Positions 31,031 through 41,364 of a stretch of 64,000 nt of DNA are shown one piece after another. The notes beneath the pieces were generated by a model that was not told the DNA's origin, did not search any database, and saw only the letters and a program-made list of their open reading frames with translations. A program made the position numbers and the translations under genes. The DNA lies in NCBI GenBank assembly GCA_009731375.1, contig BJOX01000027.1, forward strand, positions 564,446-628,445. Reading direction: 5' to 3'. This DNA is from Paulinella micropora (lineage: Eukaryota > Cercozoa > Imbricatea > Euglyphida). The first letter of the stretch is position 1. Every line of letters begins with the position of its first letter.

Positions 31031-31497
31031 ATGACAAACGAAGACACTCAGAGATTTAGAATGTCCAGAGGTTGTGTTATGGTAAAGAATAACGAAAAGA
31101 GACCAATGATAAAGTTCAATGGAGAGAAGGAGGAAAGGTTATGTGTAAGAGTTTCTGTATCGGAAAGAAAAAATCAAAAGAGCAAGCATTGGAAGAAGCA
31201 AAGAAGTATCACGAGGAAAATATAATACCTAAATACGAGGAATGGAAAATTAATTACGATAAAGAAACAAGAATAATCAAAAAAGAAAAGAAGAAAATTT
31301 GGAAGCATAAAGATTTTAAGTGTGGATGTGGTGCTGAAATACATAATGGAAACAAAACGCGACATATGAAGTCTCAGAAACATATTTTTGGTCATCAAAA
31401 AGGTTTCTCTGAGGAAACCACTGAATTTCCATTTAAAGACAAGGAGGGGTCCTTATATAGGAGGCACACACGAGGTCACGAGGGGACGACCGATTGA
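31031..31497 (+). pseudogene. AP2-like plus zinc-finger protein, frameshifted
   Basis: It starts MTNEDTQRFRMSRGCVMVKN. After ~38 codons the conserved part moves to another frame (KSKEQALEEAKKYHEEN then PKYEEWK), which continues through CGCGAEIHNGNKTRHMKSQKH, a Cys-x-Cys-Gly...His-x-x-Ser-x-x-His finger. It is homologous to 20479-20986 of element A; here both domains are in one frame after the shift near 31140. A transcription or replication regulator is likely. Confidence 0.6.
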
Positions 31498-31556
31498 GGC
31501 AGACAAATATTTTAATTTTATAAAATTATATTTTCCTTGATATACTATTATCAAAT

Positions 31557-32600
31557 ATGGAGACACACACGTATAACGGCAAGGTCTACAGGTTGGATAG
31601 ATTAAGGGAATATAAGATAAATTACGAAATCAAGTCTGTCAGGGGTCGGGATGTGCTATATATCAGACCGAAGGTAAGGGGGTATAGAATTGATACACCG
31701 ACACCCCAAAACTACTTGAACCAAGTAAGAGGTGCGGTGTATTTCGAACACCATGCTATACCAATAGCACCACCTTTACCTACGATTGAAGAGAAAAAAG
31801 AACTGAAAGAAAATTACTGAGACTTGTTGAGGTATGGTAATTATGATATCATGAGGGACGACAGCAAGTGACACGAACTAGGAATAAATGAAAGCCGATA
31901 TGCGGTAAGGATTAACGGCAACTTCCGATCATTCGCGATGCGCGATGTGATAAGATTTATTGAGATTGTGTTGAACGACTTTGTAAAACGACAAGCACAA
32001 CAAGATAAGGTTAGCCTAGGTATTGAGTTTGTGGATTACTATGGAAAAGTATCAACAGGCTTACACAAAGTTAATCAAATCTCGGTTGAAAAAGTTTTAG
32101 AAAGATTGTCAGCAATATTTCAAAGCAACGAAAGTCTTTACATGGATGAGAACGGAATAAACTTTGATAAATTAAAATTTGTGTTGAAATCTGTTAAAAT
32201 GCCTACGGGCGGGACAAGGCTACAGGTTTTGAACAAATTGGATATATACAGAAAGAAAGGAGTAATCTGTATTACAAACAGCGATAACTTATGCTTAGCA
32301 CGAGCAATCGTTGTAGTCAAAGCAAAAATTGAAAAACATCAAAAATACTCGCAAATTATGCGAGGACGAAAGATACAGCAGGAAATGGCCGAGGCTTTAC
32401 ACGATGAAGCGAAAGTCATTAAGGATGTGTGCGGGATACCTGAAATTAATACATTTGCTAATCACATTAAATACAATCTGGTTATTGTTTAATTCCCTGA
32501 CAAAATCATTTATAAAACAGAACTACTTGATGCGAACGGCGAACGGCTGACTAAGCTTTACATTCTAAAGACTGAAGGACATTACGATGCCATAACTAAC
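31557..32600 (+). pseudogene. N-terminal region of element B PolB with three in-frame stops
   Basis: All of 31557-35603 stays in one reading frame, broken only by TGA at 31818, TGA at 31869 and TAA at 32490. The translated segments (PKVRGYRIDTPTPQNYL; GTRLQVLNKLDIYRKKGV; CITNSDNLCLARAIVVVKAK; FANHIKYNLVIV) match the arrangement upstream of the exonuclease in Maverick/Polinton polymerases. The absence of frameshifts across 4 kb, with only point nonsense changes, suggests recent loss or stop-codon substitutions (for example CGA to TGA, CAA to TAA). ATG at 31557 is preceded by TTGATATACTATTATC. Confidence 0.7.
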
Positions 32601-35600
32601 ATGAAGTCTATGCTAGGAAAGGAAAACTTCTGCGAGTTGTGTCTAAGGGGATACCAAAAAAGACACGCCTGTGAAGCCAAATGTTGTATCTGTGAAACCA
32701 ACGGATGTAAGGGAATAAATGACAAGAGCCAGTGGAAAGAATGTGAGAAGTGTAATAGAAAGTTTCCAAACACTGAATGCTTTAATAACCACATGACGAC
32801 AAACTGCGATGTTAAAGCGAAATGTAAATCGTGCGGTCTTAATTACAGAAAGAAGGATGAGCACAAATGCGGATATGCGAAATGCCGAAATTGCAAACTA
32901 TTGAAACCGCTTGAACACCAACGTGAAATAGTCCAAAAAGAAATCTTACCGCCGTCAGAGCAATACATATTCTTTGACTTTGAAGCGACACATGACACAG
33001 GCGAGCACATTGTTAATCATGCGGAAAGCCAGTATTACGATGCGAAGGAACCGCCAGTAATTCACAAACAAGATTTCTGTAGGTGGGTTTTTGACACTAA
33101 GCACAGCGGATTTACATTTATGGCACACAATGCCCGCGGTTATGATTGTCAGTTTATTCTTAAGTGGTTGGTTGATAATGGACAAACTCCATTTGTAATC
33201 TATGAAGGTGGCAAGATTATGATGATGGCACTTAAGAAGTATCGCTTTATAGACAGCCTAAGTTTTCTTACGATGCCATTGTCAGACTTTCCAAAGACAT
33301 TCGGACTTACGGAACTTAAGAAAGGTTTCTTCCCGCACTTCTTCAATACTGCGAAAAATAGAAACTATGTTGGTGTAATGCCACATAAGAAACATTACGG
33401 CTACGACACGATGCGAGGAGATAAACGAAAGGAATTTCTTGAATGGTATGACGAACAAGTGAAAGCGCATAACAGGTTTGATATGGCAAAGGAAATCGCT
33501 GAGTATTGTCATTCAGATGTTGATATACTGAGGAAGGGTTGTATAGATTTTAGAAATCAGTTTCTAGAGTTTGATATTGACCCTTTTCAATATACAACTA
33601 TTGCGAGTTGTGTTATGGCTTTGTATCGTGCTAAGTTTATGCCAGAGAATTCAATTGCGATATTAAAAGCGGAAAAGCAAAACAGGATGACTTCTAGGGC
33701 TTGTGTAGAATGGTTAGCATACAGAAGCAGGTTAGACAAAACCGATATTAAACACGCATTCAACGGAGGTGAAAAAATGTTTCAACTCGGGCAATCTCGT
33801 GTGTATGTAGATGGATGGGATGAGAAAAACAAAACCGCTTATGAGTTTTACGGGTGTCATTGGCACGGATGTGATAAGTGTTGGAATAGCAATGCTTTGA
33901 ATGTGAAGAAGAATAAGACAATGGGCGAACTATACAAGGAAACAATGAGAAGAGAAAAACAACTTAACGAACAAGCGAAAGTAATAAGTATCTGGGAGTG
34001 CGAATGGAGCCTGATGAAAACCAGTGAAAGACTGGCAGAGGATACAAACGAACGAATTACTGAACAAGAAGGACTAAATCCACGAGAGGCAATGTTTGGA
34101 GGTAGAGTGAATGCTCTGAAATTATATTGGAAATCACGACATGATAATGAGTATGCAAAATATATTGACATATGCTCACTTTATCCTACCGTGATGTATT
34201 ACGACCTTTATCCAAGCGGACACCATATCATAATACGACCAAGCAATGAGGATGGAGGGGGGTCCACCCCCCACCATACCCCCGCGGGGTTGGAAAGGGG
34301 CACAGCCCCTTCCGAAGAGATGAAAAACAAAATTATAAACAGAGAATATTTCGGAGTGGCTAAGGTTAAGATGCTGCCGCCGAGAGGCTTACTACACCCA
34401 GTCTTACCGAAGGCGGACAGAGGTAAGATGATGTACTACTTATGCGATAAGTGCGGAATGACTGAGCAACACGGAGAATGTAAGCACACAGATAATGAAC
34501 GAGCAATAACTGGAACATGGGCAACTCCAGAAATTTACAAGGCCTTAGACAAAGGGTATAAGTTGATAAAAGTGTATGAAGTATGGCACTGGAAAGAACA
34601 AAGCAGTAGCTTATTCAAAGAATACATAAAGACATTCTTGAAAGTAAAAGAAGAATCCAGCGGATATCCCGCGGGATGTAATACGGAAGCAGAAAAACAA
34701 AATTACATAAACAGCATGGAAGTTAAAATGGGTGTAAAGATGGATGAAAGCAAAATATTTAAAAACGAAGGACGGCGAGCAGTGGCTAAGTTGTGCTTGA
34801 ACTCTTTATGGGGCAAGTTTGGACAGAAACAAAATAAAACACAGAACAAAATGATAAAGGATAAAGATACATTATACAAACTATTGAACGATAAATCAGT
34901 AGATAATATAAATATTAACATAATTAACGACCAAATTGTAGAAGCCAGTTATGACTTAAAACAGGATGCGGTGAGCGACCCGATTAAAACAAATATTGTA
35001 GTTGCTTTATTTACTACATGCCACGCGAGAATGAGACTTTACAATATGATGGACAAATTAGGTAATAGGATATTGTATCATGACACAGACAGCGTAATAT
35101 ATACGACTAACAAAAAAATTAATCAGGCAGATGTAGAGACAGGAGATTTACTGGGAGATTGGACAGATGAATTGAAAGGAGCGAAAATAAAAACCTTTGT
35201 GGGAGGGGGGCCAAAATGTTATGGATACTTATTAGATAATGGTAAAGCCAGTATGAAAGTAAAAGGATTTAGTATGAACTATGAAACGAAAAAAGCATTG
35301 AATTTACCGAATATGTTAAGTGTAATAAGTTGCGGGCTAGGTATTACGAACACTGAATTATTTGAGAATGGTAAAAATGAACTGGCTGAATTGTTGGAGA
35401 CTGATGAAGAATTACGGATTGCTAAGCGAATTGAGAAATCTGGAAAAGTAGTTATAATAGAAAACAACAAGATAACACGAGACAAGCAAAAGAAAAAAAT
35501 AACAAGCGAATACTTAGAAAAGATATTTAGTTTTACATATACGAAAAGACAAGTTATCGGAATCGTAGAGAATGCTATTGAAACTAGACCTTTTGGGTTT

Positions 35601-35603
35601 TAA
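32601..35603 (+). CDS. polB: Maverick-type B-family DNA polymerase of element B (main open part)
   Basis: 1000 residues open; it continues the upstream frame. A Cys-rich zinc region (FCELCLRGYQKRHACEAKCC and further Cys pairs) covers residues 12-110. Exo I FFDFEA (~122), Exo II HNARGYDCQF (~174), Exo III YCHSDVD. An inserted domain containing YEFYGCHWHGCDKCW is typical of Polinton polymerases. Polymerase motifs are DICSLYP (~522), KLCLNSLWGKFG (~733) and HDTDS (~826). Catalytic residues are intact. A GC-rich in-frame insert (34250-34316) lies shortly after DICSLYP. The stop TAA abuts palindromic module copy 2. Expected role: protein-primed replication of the element. Confidence 0.88.
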   Translation: MKSMLGKENFCELCLRGYQKRHACEAKCCICETNGCKGINDKSQWKECEKCNRKFPNTECFNNHMTTNCDVKAKCKSCGLNYRKKDEHKCGYAKCRNCKLLKPLEHQREIVQKEILPPSEQYIFFDFEATHDTGEHIVNHAESQYYDAKEPPVIHKQDFCRWVFDTKHSGFTFMAHNARGYDCQFILKWLVDNGQTPFVIYEGGKIMMMALKKYRFIDSLSFLTMPLSDFPKTFGLTELKKGFFPHFFNTAKNRNYVGVMPHKKHYGYDTMRGDKRKEFLEWYDEQVKAHNRFDMAKEIAEYCHSDVDILRKGCIDFRNQFLEFDIDPFQYTTIASCVMALYRAKFMPENSIAILKAEKQNRMTSRACVEWLAYRSRLDKTDIKHAFNGGEKMFQLGQSRVYVDGWDEKNKTAYEFYGCHWHGCDKCWNSNALNVKKNKTMGELYKETMRREKQLNEQAKVISIWECEWSLMKTSERLAEDTNERITEQEGLNPREAMFGGRVNALKLYWKSRHDNEYAKYIDICSLYPTVMYYDLYPSGHHIIIRPSNEDGGGSTPHHTPAGLERGTAPSEEMKNKIINREYFGVAKVKMLPPRGLLHPVLPKADRGKMMYYLCDKCGMTEQHGECKHTDNERAITGTWATPEIYKALDKGYKLIKVYEVWHWKEQSSSLFKEYIKTFLKVKEESSGYPAGCNTEAEKQNYINSMEVKMGVKMDESKIFKNEGRRAVAKLCLNSLWGKFGQKQNKTQNKMIKDKDTLYKLLNDKSVDNININIINDQIVEASYDLKQDAVSDPIKTNIVVALFTTCHARMRLYNMMDKLGNRILYHDTDSVIYTTNKKINQADVETGDLLGDWTDELKGAKIKTFVGGGPKCYGYLLDNGKASMKVKGFSMNYETKKALNLPNMLSVISCGLGITNTELFENGKNELAELLETDEELRIAKRIEKSGKVVIIENNKITRDKQKKKITSEYLEKIFSFTYTKRQVIGIVENAIETRPFGF
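34250..34316. repeat. In-frame triple-hairpin GC-rich insert in PolB
   Basis: Three adjacent palindromes in ~65 bp: GGGGGGTCCACCCCCC, CCCCGCGGGG and GGAAAGGGGC/GCCCCTTCC. The GC content is far above the AT-rich gene around it. It keeps the frame and encodes a Gly/Pro/His-rich loop just after polymerase motif A. Confidence 0.75.
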
Positions 35604-35753
35604 TGATATTTGAGAATTTCACTTTACTGCCCGAAGGGCGTAATCACTCTACGAGATGGTCGTGCTACGCACTCTCGCTTATTCTCAAACATCGTCGGCC
35701 ATTAAAGTATAAAACGATGTTTGTTGATGACGGCAGTCAGAACAAAATATCAA
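35604..35753. repeat. Intergenic palindromic module, copy 2
   Basis: It begins TGATATTTGAGAATTTCACT at the PolB stop and ends CAGAACAAAATATCAA. Inner arms CAAACATCGT (35686) and ACGATGTTTG (35714). The left half is of the GAGAAT...ATTCTC type; the right half has GATGACGGCAGTCAGAAC. It is probably the 3'-end signal of PolB. Confidence 0.75.
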
Positions 35754-35811
35754 ATATCAAATAATCAATTAATTTTTTTCCATAATTTTTTTTACCACTC
35801 TATATAGACCA

Positions 35812-36103
35812 ATGACAACCCTCACCAGACTATGTGAGAAGTTTGAGAAACTCTCTATTGAAAATAAAAAAGAAACATTTTCTCTTACCGATGTTAAAAA
35901 GATAATTACTGACGAAATCAAAATGATTGAAAAAAGTAGAGAAGGAAAGCCAAAGGATGTTTTTCCGTTTGGTAAATACAAAGGAAAAAAATTCAAGATG
36001 TTGCTACCGGGCCATTGACAAACCATATCTAGAATGGGTTATGAAACAGCCGTGGTTTGAGAAATTTACTGACATTAAAAGTGAAGTAAAAAAATACATT
36101 TAA
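35812..36103 (+). pseudogene. ExoX-C-like small protein, frameshifted
   Basis: MTTLTRLCEKFEKLSIEN through FPFGKYKGKK parallels the intact protein at 15831-16109. After that the frame is lost, and the remainder (DKPYLEWVMKQPWFEKF, then KKYI) resumes in another frame about 15 bases on. ATG is preceded by CTCTATATAGACCA. Confidence 0.65.
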
Positions 36104-36142
36104 TATTTTTGCTAAAAGATTTTTTTAAAATCTTTATATATC

Positions 36143-36589
36143 ATGACTGACCTGAACACCAAACAAGACTACTTAAATGAAATTGACAAATGGAACCTTG
36201 ACATTGAAATTAAGAAATCAACAATTAAATGGACTAAGCCTGACATTGTTTCTTTCTATGAGCAATACAAACCCCGCGACGACACAGCGAAAGCTACAGA
36301 CGAAGGATGTAATGTGAAAGTAGTTATTCCGTTGGAGGCTACATTAGCAAAAATGATGGAGGAACAAATCACTCCTTTTAAGGAAACAGATCTTGTTGTG
36401 AGAGAGACTGGAATTACCGAAATAAAGGCTAATGTAGGCGAAGAGATAGCACAAAATGAAACCGATATTTTTCTTTAATATGGAAAGTATAAAAAAATGA
36501 AAATTGAAGATGTTGCTAAGATTGATAAACCATACATATGTAGGTTCTCCCGTATAAAAGTGGTCGGTAGAATTCAAAAAAAAAATTAG
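36143..36589 (+). pseudogene. Second ExoX-C-like protein, interrupted by a stop
   Basis: 111 codons starting MTDLNTKQDYLNEIDKWNLD, ending ETDIFL and TAA (36476). The same frame continues YGKYKKMKIEDVAKIDKPY for 36 more codons, i.e. the ExoX-C signature of the neighbouring gene. The in-frame TAA therefore cuts the domain off. The N-terminal part has no match I recognise. Confidence 0.6.
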
Positions 36590-36599
36590 AACGGAATAT

Positions 36600-38225
36600 G
36601 TAATTTTATTAAATAGAAATTATACATGTTCATAAAGAAAGTGATGGACTAACATATTACGAAAACCTCATTGAAAAATAATCAAAATTGACTTCAAACC
36701 AATCAATTTCCCGTCGCCCACCCTTTTTTCCCAACTAATTTGCACACCCCCCACCGGAAAAAAGTGGCCACCTTGCCACCTGAAAAAATGATGCTTGTGA
36801 TGACCAAAAATCAAAGTCAGTTCTCATACTGTTCCCAGTATGCTCTTCAATAAATTTTTATATAATATCTTTCTCTGTATGCTTATAATTAAATGTACAA
36901 AGTTTTTTTACAAAAAGGTAACCTCAAGCCTGCAAACAAACCTGCCAAAGTCAGCAAGAAAAGGGCATAAGGCCCTCACTCAAATTTTTTTTTATTTAAA
37001 TACAAGGCCGGTACTAGTACAAAAAGTGAAGGAAATCAAAGACACTATTTAATAAAAACATTTTGTGCAGAAAGTGCAGAAAAAAATTGAAAATCTGTAA
37101 AAATCTCAATTAGTATTTTTTTAGCCTGTCTGGAGCCCAGAAAAGGTCACCAACAGCAGGGTTACAAAGAAAGGAGCAGGATTTGAACATATGCAAAACA
37201 AAGACCATGTGATTGTGAATAGATTCAGCACATAACATTCCAAGAAAAGCACACACAGCACATATAGGAGCGATACAGGACAGGTGCAAAAAAGTGTTTC
37301 AGGGAAAAGGGAACAACACATGCTACAGATAAGTTTTACAACAAACCATTTTGCAGACAGCATGGGCACAACGTGTGAAACGACTGTACAAGACCACGGG
37401 ACGTGAAAGGATGCATGAGAAATACACAGAAAAAAAACACAAAACTCTCAAGAGACACGACTTTTACCAATCTCGACCCCGCAAAAACCGTCAAATAAAA
37501 AAAAAATTAGTGCGGCCTTCTCTTCAAAGGCTACGTATGTCGATAGGCCTGTTTGTTTCAAATATTTTTTGGAAATTTTTCTGGTTTCCTCTCCGGGAAT
37601 TGGCATGATCCTGTCAAATATTTCCAACAGAAATTGACGGGCCGGCTACACCAGTGTCTGTTGGAGGTCCATCTTGACACAGCGAGTGTTTGTTCAGACC
37701 ACGTTGTTTCAAGCCAAAGCAAGCATGACGCAAGTGTTTTCATCAGAAAACTTGGTTACTCCCGTATTTGAAATCCTTATTATCGACTTCTATTTTCACT
37801 TTTCAGGACATAGCAAGTATGGTGTTTTTAACTGAAAAATGTTGTGTGCATGATGCACTCTTCACTCATTTTGACGCACAAGTGCTCAAATGAATTCAAA
37901 TGTTATGTTGAGCAATCCTGCCAAAGGGTTTTTGCAGAGATGTACGGTATAAAACAAAAACTAGGAAAACATAGGTCGAAAACTAGTTTGTCGAAATTCA
38001 GAACATACACCCAGATGACAGCAATAGCTTATATGAACTGAAAACCTTAATACGGGACAGACCATTCCCACTAAAAACATTGAATTCTGCGCAGACAGCA
38101 CCTCAAAATCTTGAATATTGAATGAGTTTACTCGCTGCATCAGTCTACCGACTAGTAGAACCTACATATGCCTTGAATATTTAATTCAACAGCCTTATTT
38201 TAATAACAAAGATGCGGTAAAAAAA
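36600..38225. other. 1.6-kb segment without recognisable viral genes inside element B
   Basis: No frame over ~85 codons, no viral motif and no shared motif or module. It separates the plus-strand replication genes from the minus-strand structural genes. It may be an inserted non-viral sequence or fully decayed genes (for example the missing integrase). Confidence 0.5.
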
Positions 38226-38230
38226 TATCT

Positions 38231-38337
38231 TTGATATTTTGTTCTGACTTCGTCATCACAAAACATCGTTTTTTTTTTCCTTTTTTAACTTTACCTTTCA
38301 CGATGTTTGTTGAAGACGTAGTCTGAAACAAATATCT
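38231..38337. repeat. Intergenic palindromic module, copy 3
   Basis: TTGATATTTTGTTCTGACTT on the left, inner arms AAAACATCGT and ACGATGTTTG, right end GTCTGAAACAAATATC. It overlaps the stop codon of the fibre gene (minus), so it lies at that gene's 3' end. Confidence 0.75.
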
Positions 38338-39574
38338 ATTGGTCTTCTACGAAGTTAGCGATAATATTGATATTTCCTCCTCCACCAGCAGAGACAGACT
38401 TCTGCGTAAAAGTTAATACATCACTCGGCGATAGGTATATATCATAACTTCTAAGATTGATTTGTTGAGTTGATTGAGAATTTACATATAGTTTAAAAAT
38501 TGTTGTTCCGTTTGCGATAGCACTCGCCTTTGTGTCAGTATCTACAATTGAATACTTAGAATCAACATCTGCAAAACCTGCTCCAGTTAGTGTTCCATTT
38601 AATACCATTCTGACAACATTCGACTTAGTATCTTCATTTGTAATACTTATCAAAGTTGGATAAACATTTGAATAATTTGTTAAATTAGCACCGCCCGCAT
38701 CAAATGTTGCTTTATTCCTGATACTAATAATAGGACTTTCAGTGGTGTTTGCTGCTTTACTTCCTTCCACTTCGTTTGTTATACTTGTGTTTATCGTATT
38801 CGTTCCCTCAATGAATAAACTGGCACTCGCTGTTTTAAGAGTTTGTATTCCAGTCGCTGCATCATTTCTCATTACTGTTGTAAAAGGTTATGTTGTATTT
38901 CGCAGGCTTACCCCAGTATTAGCATTCGCATAGTCAATCATATGAACTAATTGAAATAATCCTGTTATGGGATTTTCAATATAAAACTTAATAGCACCAA
39001 ACCCAAGATACTGAAATTGAATTTGAAATACATTTCCTTTGCTCCAGTCTAAGTCTGGCATAGCATAAGTTCCATCGCACGGGTCGTCCCAGTCTTCTTG
39101 GTCGATATAAACTGCAGCACCTCCTTTATAATGTGCGATATTCATTCCTGCTTGATTTTTGTAAAAATAAAATCCATCAACGAGATCATTTCCTATTCCA
39201 ATATATGAATAGTAATCTTTTGTATCATCCGTTGTCCATATAGCAGTAAAGCGGGCTAGGACACCCATTCCAGTTCTATATTTTATTCTCCTTTTACTTA
39301 CCAGTCTAGCATCTGCCGTAGCATCAGCAGTTGTTTTCAATTCAGCCATATTATTCAAAAATGACACAGACGATTTTGTTTCTGTTTTTGTCCATATCCT
39401 AGTATTAATTGTATATGGAAAGATTTCTTGTAATACTGGTGTTAATTGACCTACTACTGCTTCACCAAAAGCGGTTTTTGAATTATTTGTTTCAATATCA
39501 CCATCATATCCAACCCTGACGTTTATAAATTCTCCGTCCGGATTTTGTGCGATTAAGTTTCTTTGGTGGGACAT
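38336..39574 (-). pseudogene. Minor structural/fibre-like protein with one in-frame stop
   Basis: 412 codons in one frame with a single TAA at 38888-38890. N-terminus MSHQRNLIAQNPDGEF is typical of a virion protein family of algal PLVs and large viruses. The middle (YIGIGNDLVDGFYFYKNQAG, then DLDWSKGNVFQIQFQYLGFG and AIKFYIENP) is its conserved beta-sandwich. The C-terminal part is beta-rich and ends with NINIIANFVEDQ. It lies downstream of the major capsid gene. It is preceded by GATAATATAGACCTACA. A capsid decoration or host-attachment role is likely. Confidence 0.7.
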
Positions 39575-39581
39575 TGTAGGT

Positions 39582-39590
39582 CTATATTAT
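39582..39590 (-). promoter_or_regulatory. Start-proximal ATAATATAG motif (fibre-like gene)
   Basis: On the minus strand GATAATATAGACCTACA precedes the ATG at 39574. It is the same core as in the other starts. Confidence 0.45.
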
Positions 39591-39628
39591 CAAAAAAATA
39601 ATTTTTATTTTTATTTTATTATTCTTTT

Positions 39629-41106
39629 TTAACTCATCAAAATTTCAACTCCTTTAACAAGCACACTACGTTGAAGAATGGCGAATGTGTAATGGTTAAG
39701 ATTAGTTACACCAGCACCACTCGCATTATGAATTGTAGTTGAACGAATTCATATCGCCTCTCAGTGTCTAGGCTTAAACCGCTCACCTCATAGCCGTCTG
39801 TGTCCTTATCGCACAGCGGGCGGTTATTGTCCCAAGTATCTACGTGGAACCAGTTGTAATGATAAACATCGCTGTTTAGGATAGCACTTCCTTTCAACTT
39901 ATCCTTCAAAATCATATAGTCTTCATTCTCAGAAGTGTCAATGTCAAATTGTTGAAGACGAGAGCCGTCAAGGGTTGTATAATAAGAAATAATTTTAGCA
40001 TCCGCCCTGTTGTCATTATCAAAAAAAGTATTAGCACTCTCAGTGAAATGAAAGGCTGAAGTATAAATACGACGAATTCTTTCACCCTGCGAGCGGTTCA
40101 TCTTAATAACATAGTTCTGTTGGTTTGTTTGAAGACTTTGCTTCCAAGCGATAGGATACTCAATCTTAAATGGAAAGCCTTCACCCGCAATCTTTTGCTG
40201 GACACCGAGGATGACATTCGGGTCAGTCTCAACAGCAAGGAATAGATTTAGGTTAGAGACGATAGCACCAGAGGTTGTAGCTGCAGCACCAGTGGCAATA
40301 GAACTCACATTAGTGCCATAGAATGAAGAGCGGTTGGTTTCAGCCCAAACAATCCGCAAATCCAAAATTTCATTAAATCCAATAGTCTTATCCAGTTCAA
40401 AAATAGTACCAAACAGCATACCCAAAGGAAACTTAACATTAATAACAGGGGTGGCAGTATTATCACCCCCACCTTCAAAATACTTAGCCTCCTCGAAAGG
40501 AACATTAACAAGGCTATAGGTTCCAGCAGTGCTATCAGCGAGAGCGGTATCATCGTGGCGACGGGCATTAACAAGAGGCACTTTGTAGTTTGCTTGAACT
40601 GCAGCCTTAAGACCTGCTACATCTGCTGCATCAGTAATTGCCTTTCTTTCTGCTACGGTTCCAATTTCAACTTTTCCCGCATTACACTTTTGAAGCATAG
40701 CACCGCTAGCCACACCAGCACCATGATTTTCAAGTGCCATAAATTTTTCATACTTCATTTCTGGTACCAAATCATCTTAGTGTAATTACCCACATGTTGA
40801 AGATTACACAGATACTGCCCGCTTCGGCTTCGCAATTCAATAGTTTTAATCATAGACACAATCCATATAGATACGATTGTAGCGACCCGCACCACCCGCA
40901 CCAGACGGAGTGTAAGTAAATCGCAACTCACTCCTCGCACGGTTCAAAGGACGAGTAGGAATTTCAAATGTGTTTTCCATACCACCAGCAGTAGTAAGTG
41001 CGACAGGTTGCGAGCCTTCACGAGTGGTAAGTTTAGTTAATTCATACTTACCAGTGAGCAGTTCCTTAGTCTGATGGACTAGTTCTCCTCCGTATTGGAC
41101 AGGCAT
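39629..41106 (-). pseudogene. Major capsid protein (double jelly-roll, PLV type), three frame breaks
   Basis: The start ATG at 41106 encodes MPVQYGGELVHQTKELLTG. The frame breaks near 40850 (after NRIYMDCV; it resumes at MIKTIELRSRSGQYLCNLQH), near 40765 (it resumes at VPEMKYEKFMALENH) and near 39740 (it resumes NASGAGVTNLNHYTFAIL and ends VEILMS). About 490 codons in all, the usual size of PLV major capsid proteins. Internal segments VKFPLGMLFG, FDIDTSENEDYMILKDK and YHYNWFHVDTWDN fit the second jelly roll. It forms the hexameric capsomers of the icosahedral shell. The penton gene lies next upstream and the fibre gene downstream, all on the minus strand. Confidence 0.8.
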
Positions 41107-41173
41107 TTTTTGTTTTGTTTTTGAAGTAGTGTAAATCAACTAATTCACGAGAATATTTTTAGAAAAAAAATAA

Positions 41174-41293
41174 TTGATATTTTATTCTGACTTCGTCATC
41201 ATAAAACATCGTAATCCATTCAAGTTTTAAAAACGATGTTTATCAACAAACGAGAATGAGTGAAACGAATGAAAGTGTAGTTGATAAATATCA
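41174..41293. repeat. Intergenic palindromic module, copy 4 (compensatory variant)
   Basis: Left half TTGATATTTTATTCTGACTT; inner arms AAAACATCGT and ACGATGTTT. The right half forms TTTATCAAC...GTTGATAAA instead of the GAGAAT/ATTCTC stem of other copies, and still ends ATATC. Pairing is kept although the bases changed. It lies between the penton 3' end and the capsid 5' end. Confidence 0.75.
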
Positions 41294-41364
41294 GCGGGAT
41301 TTCAACAAATTGAAGAAAGAGTTGAATAAATTAAAATAATTAGTTTCACGATAAACAAGTAATG

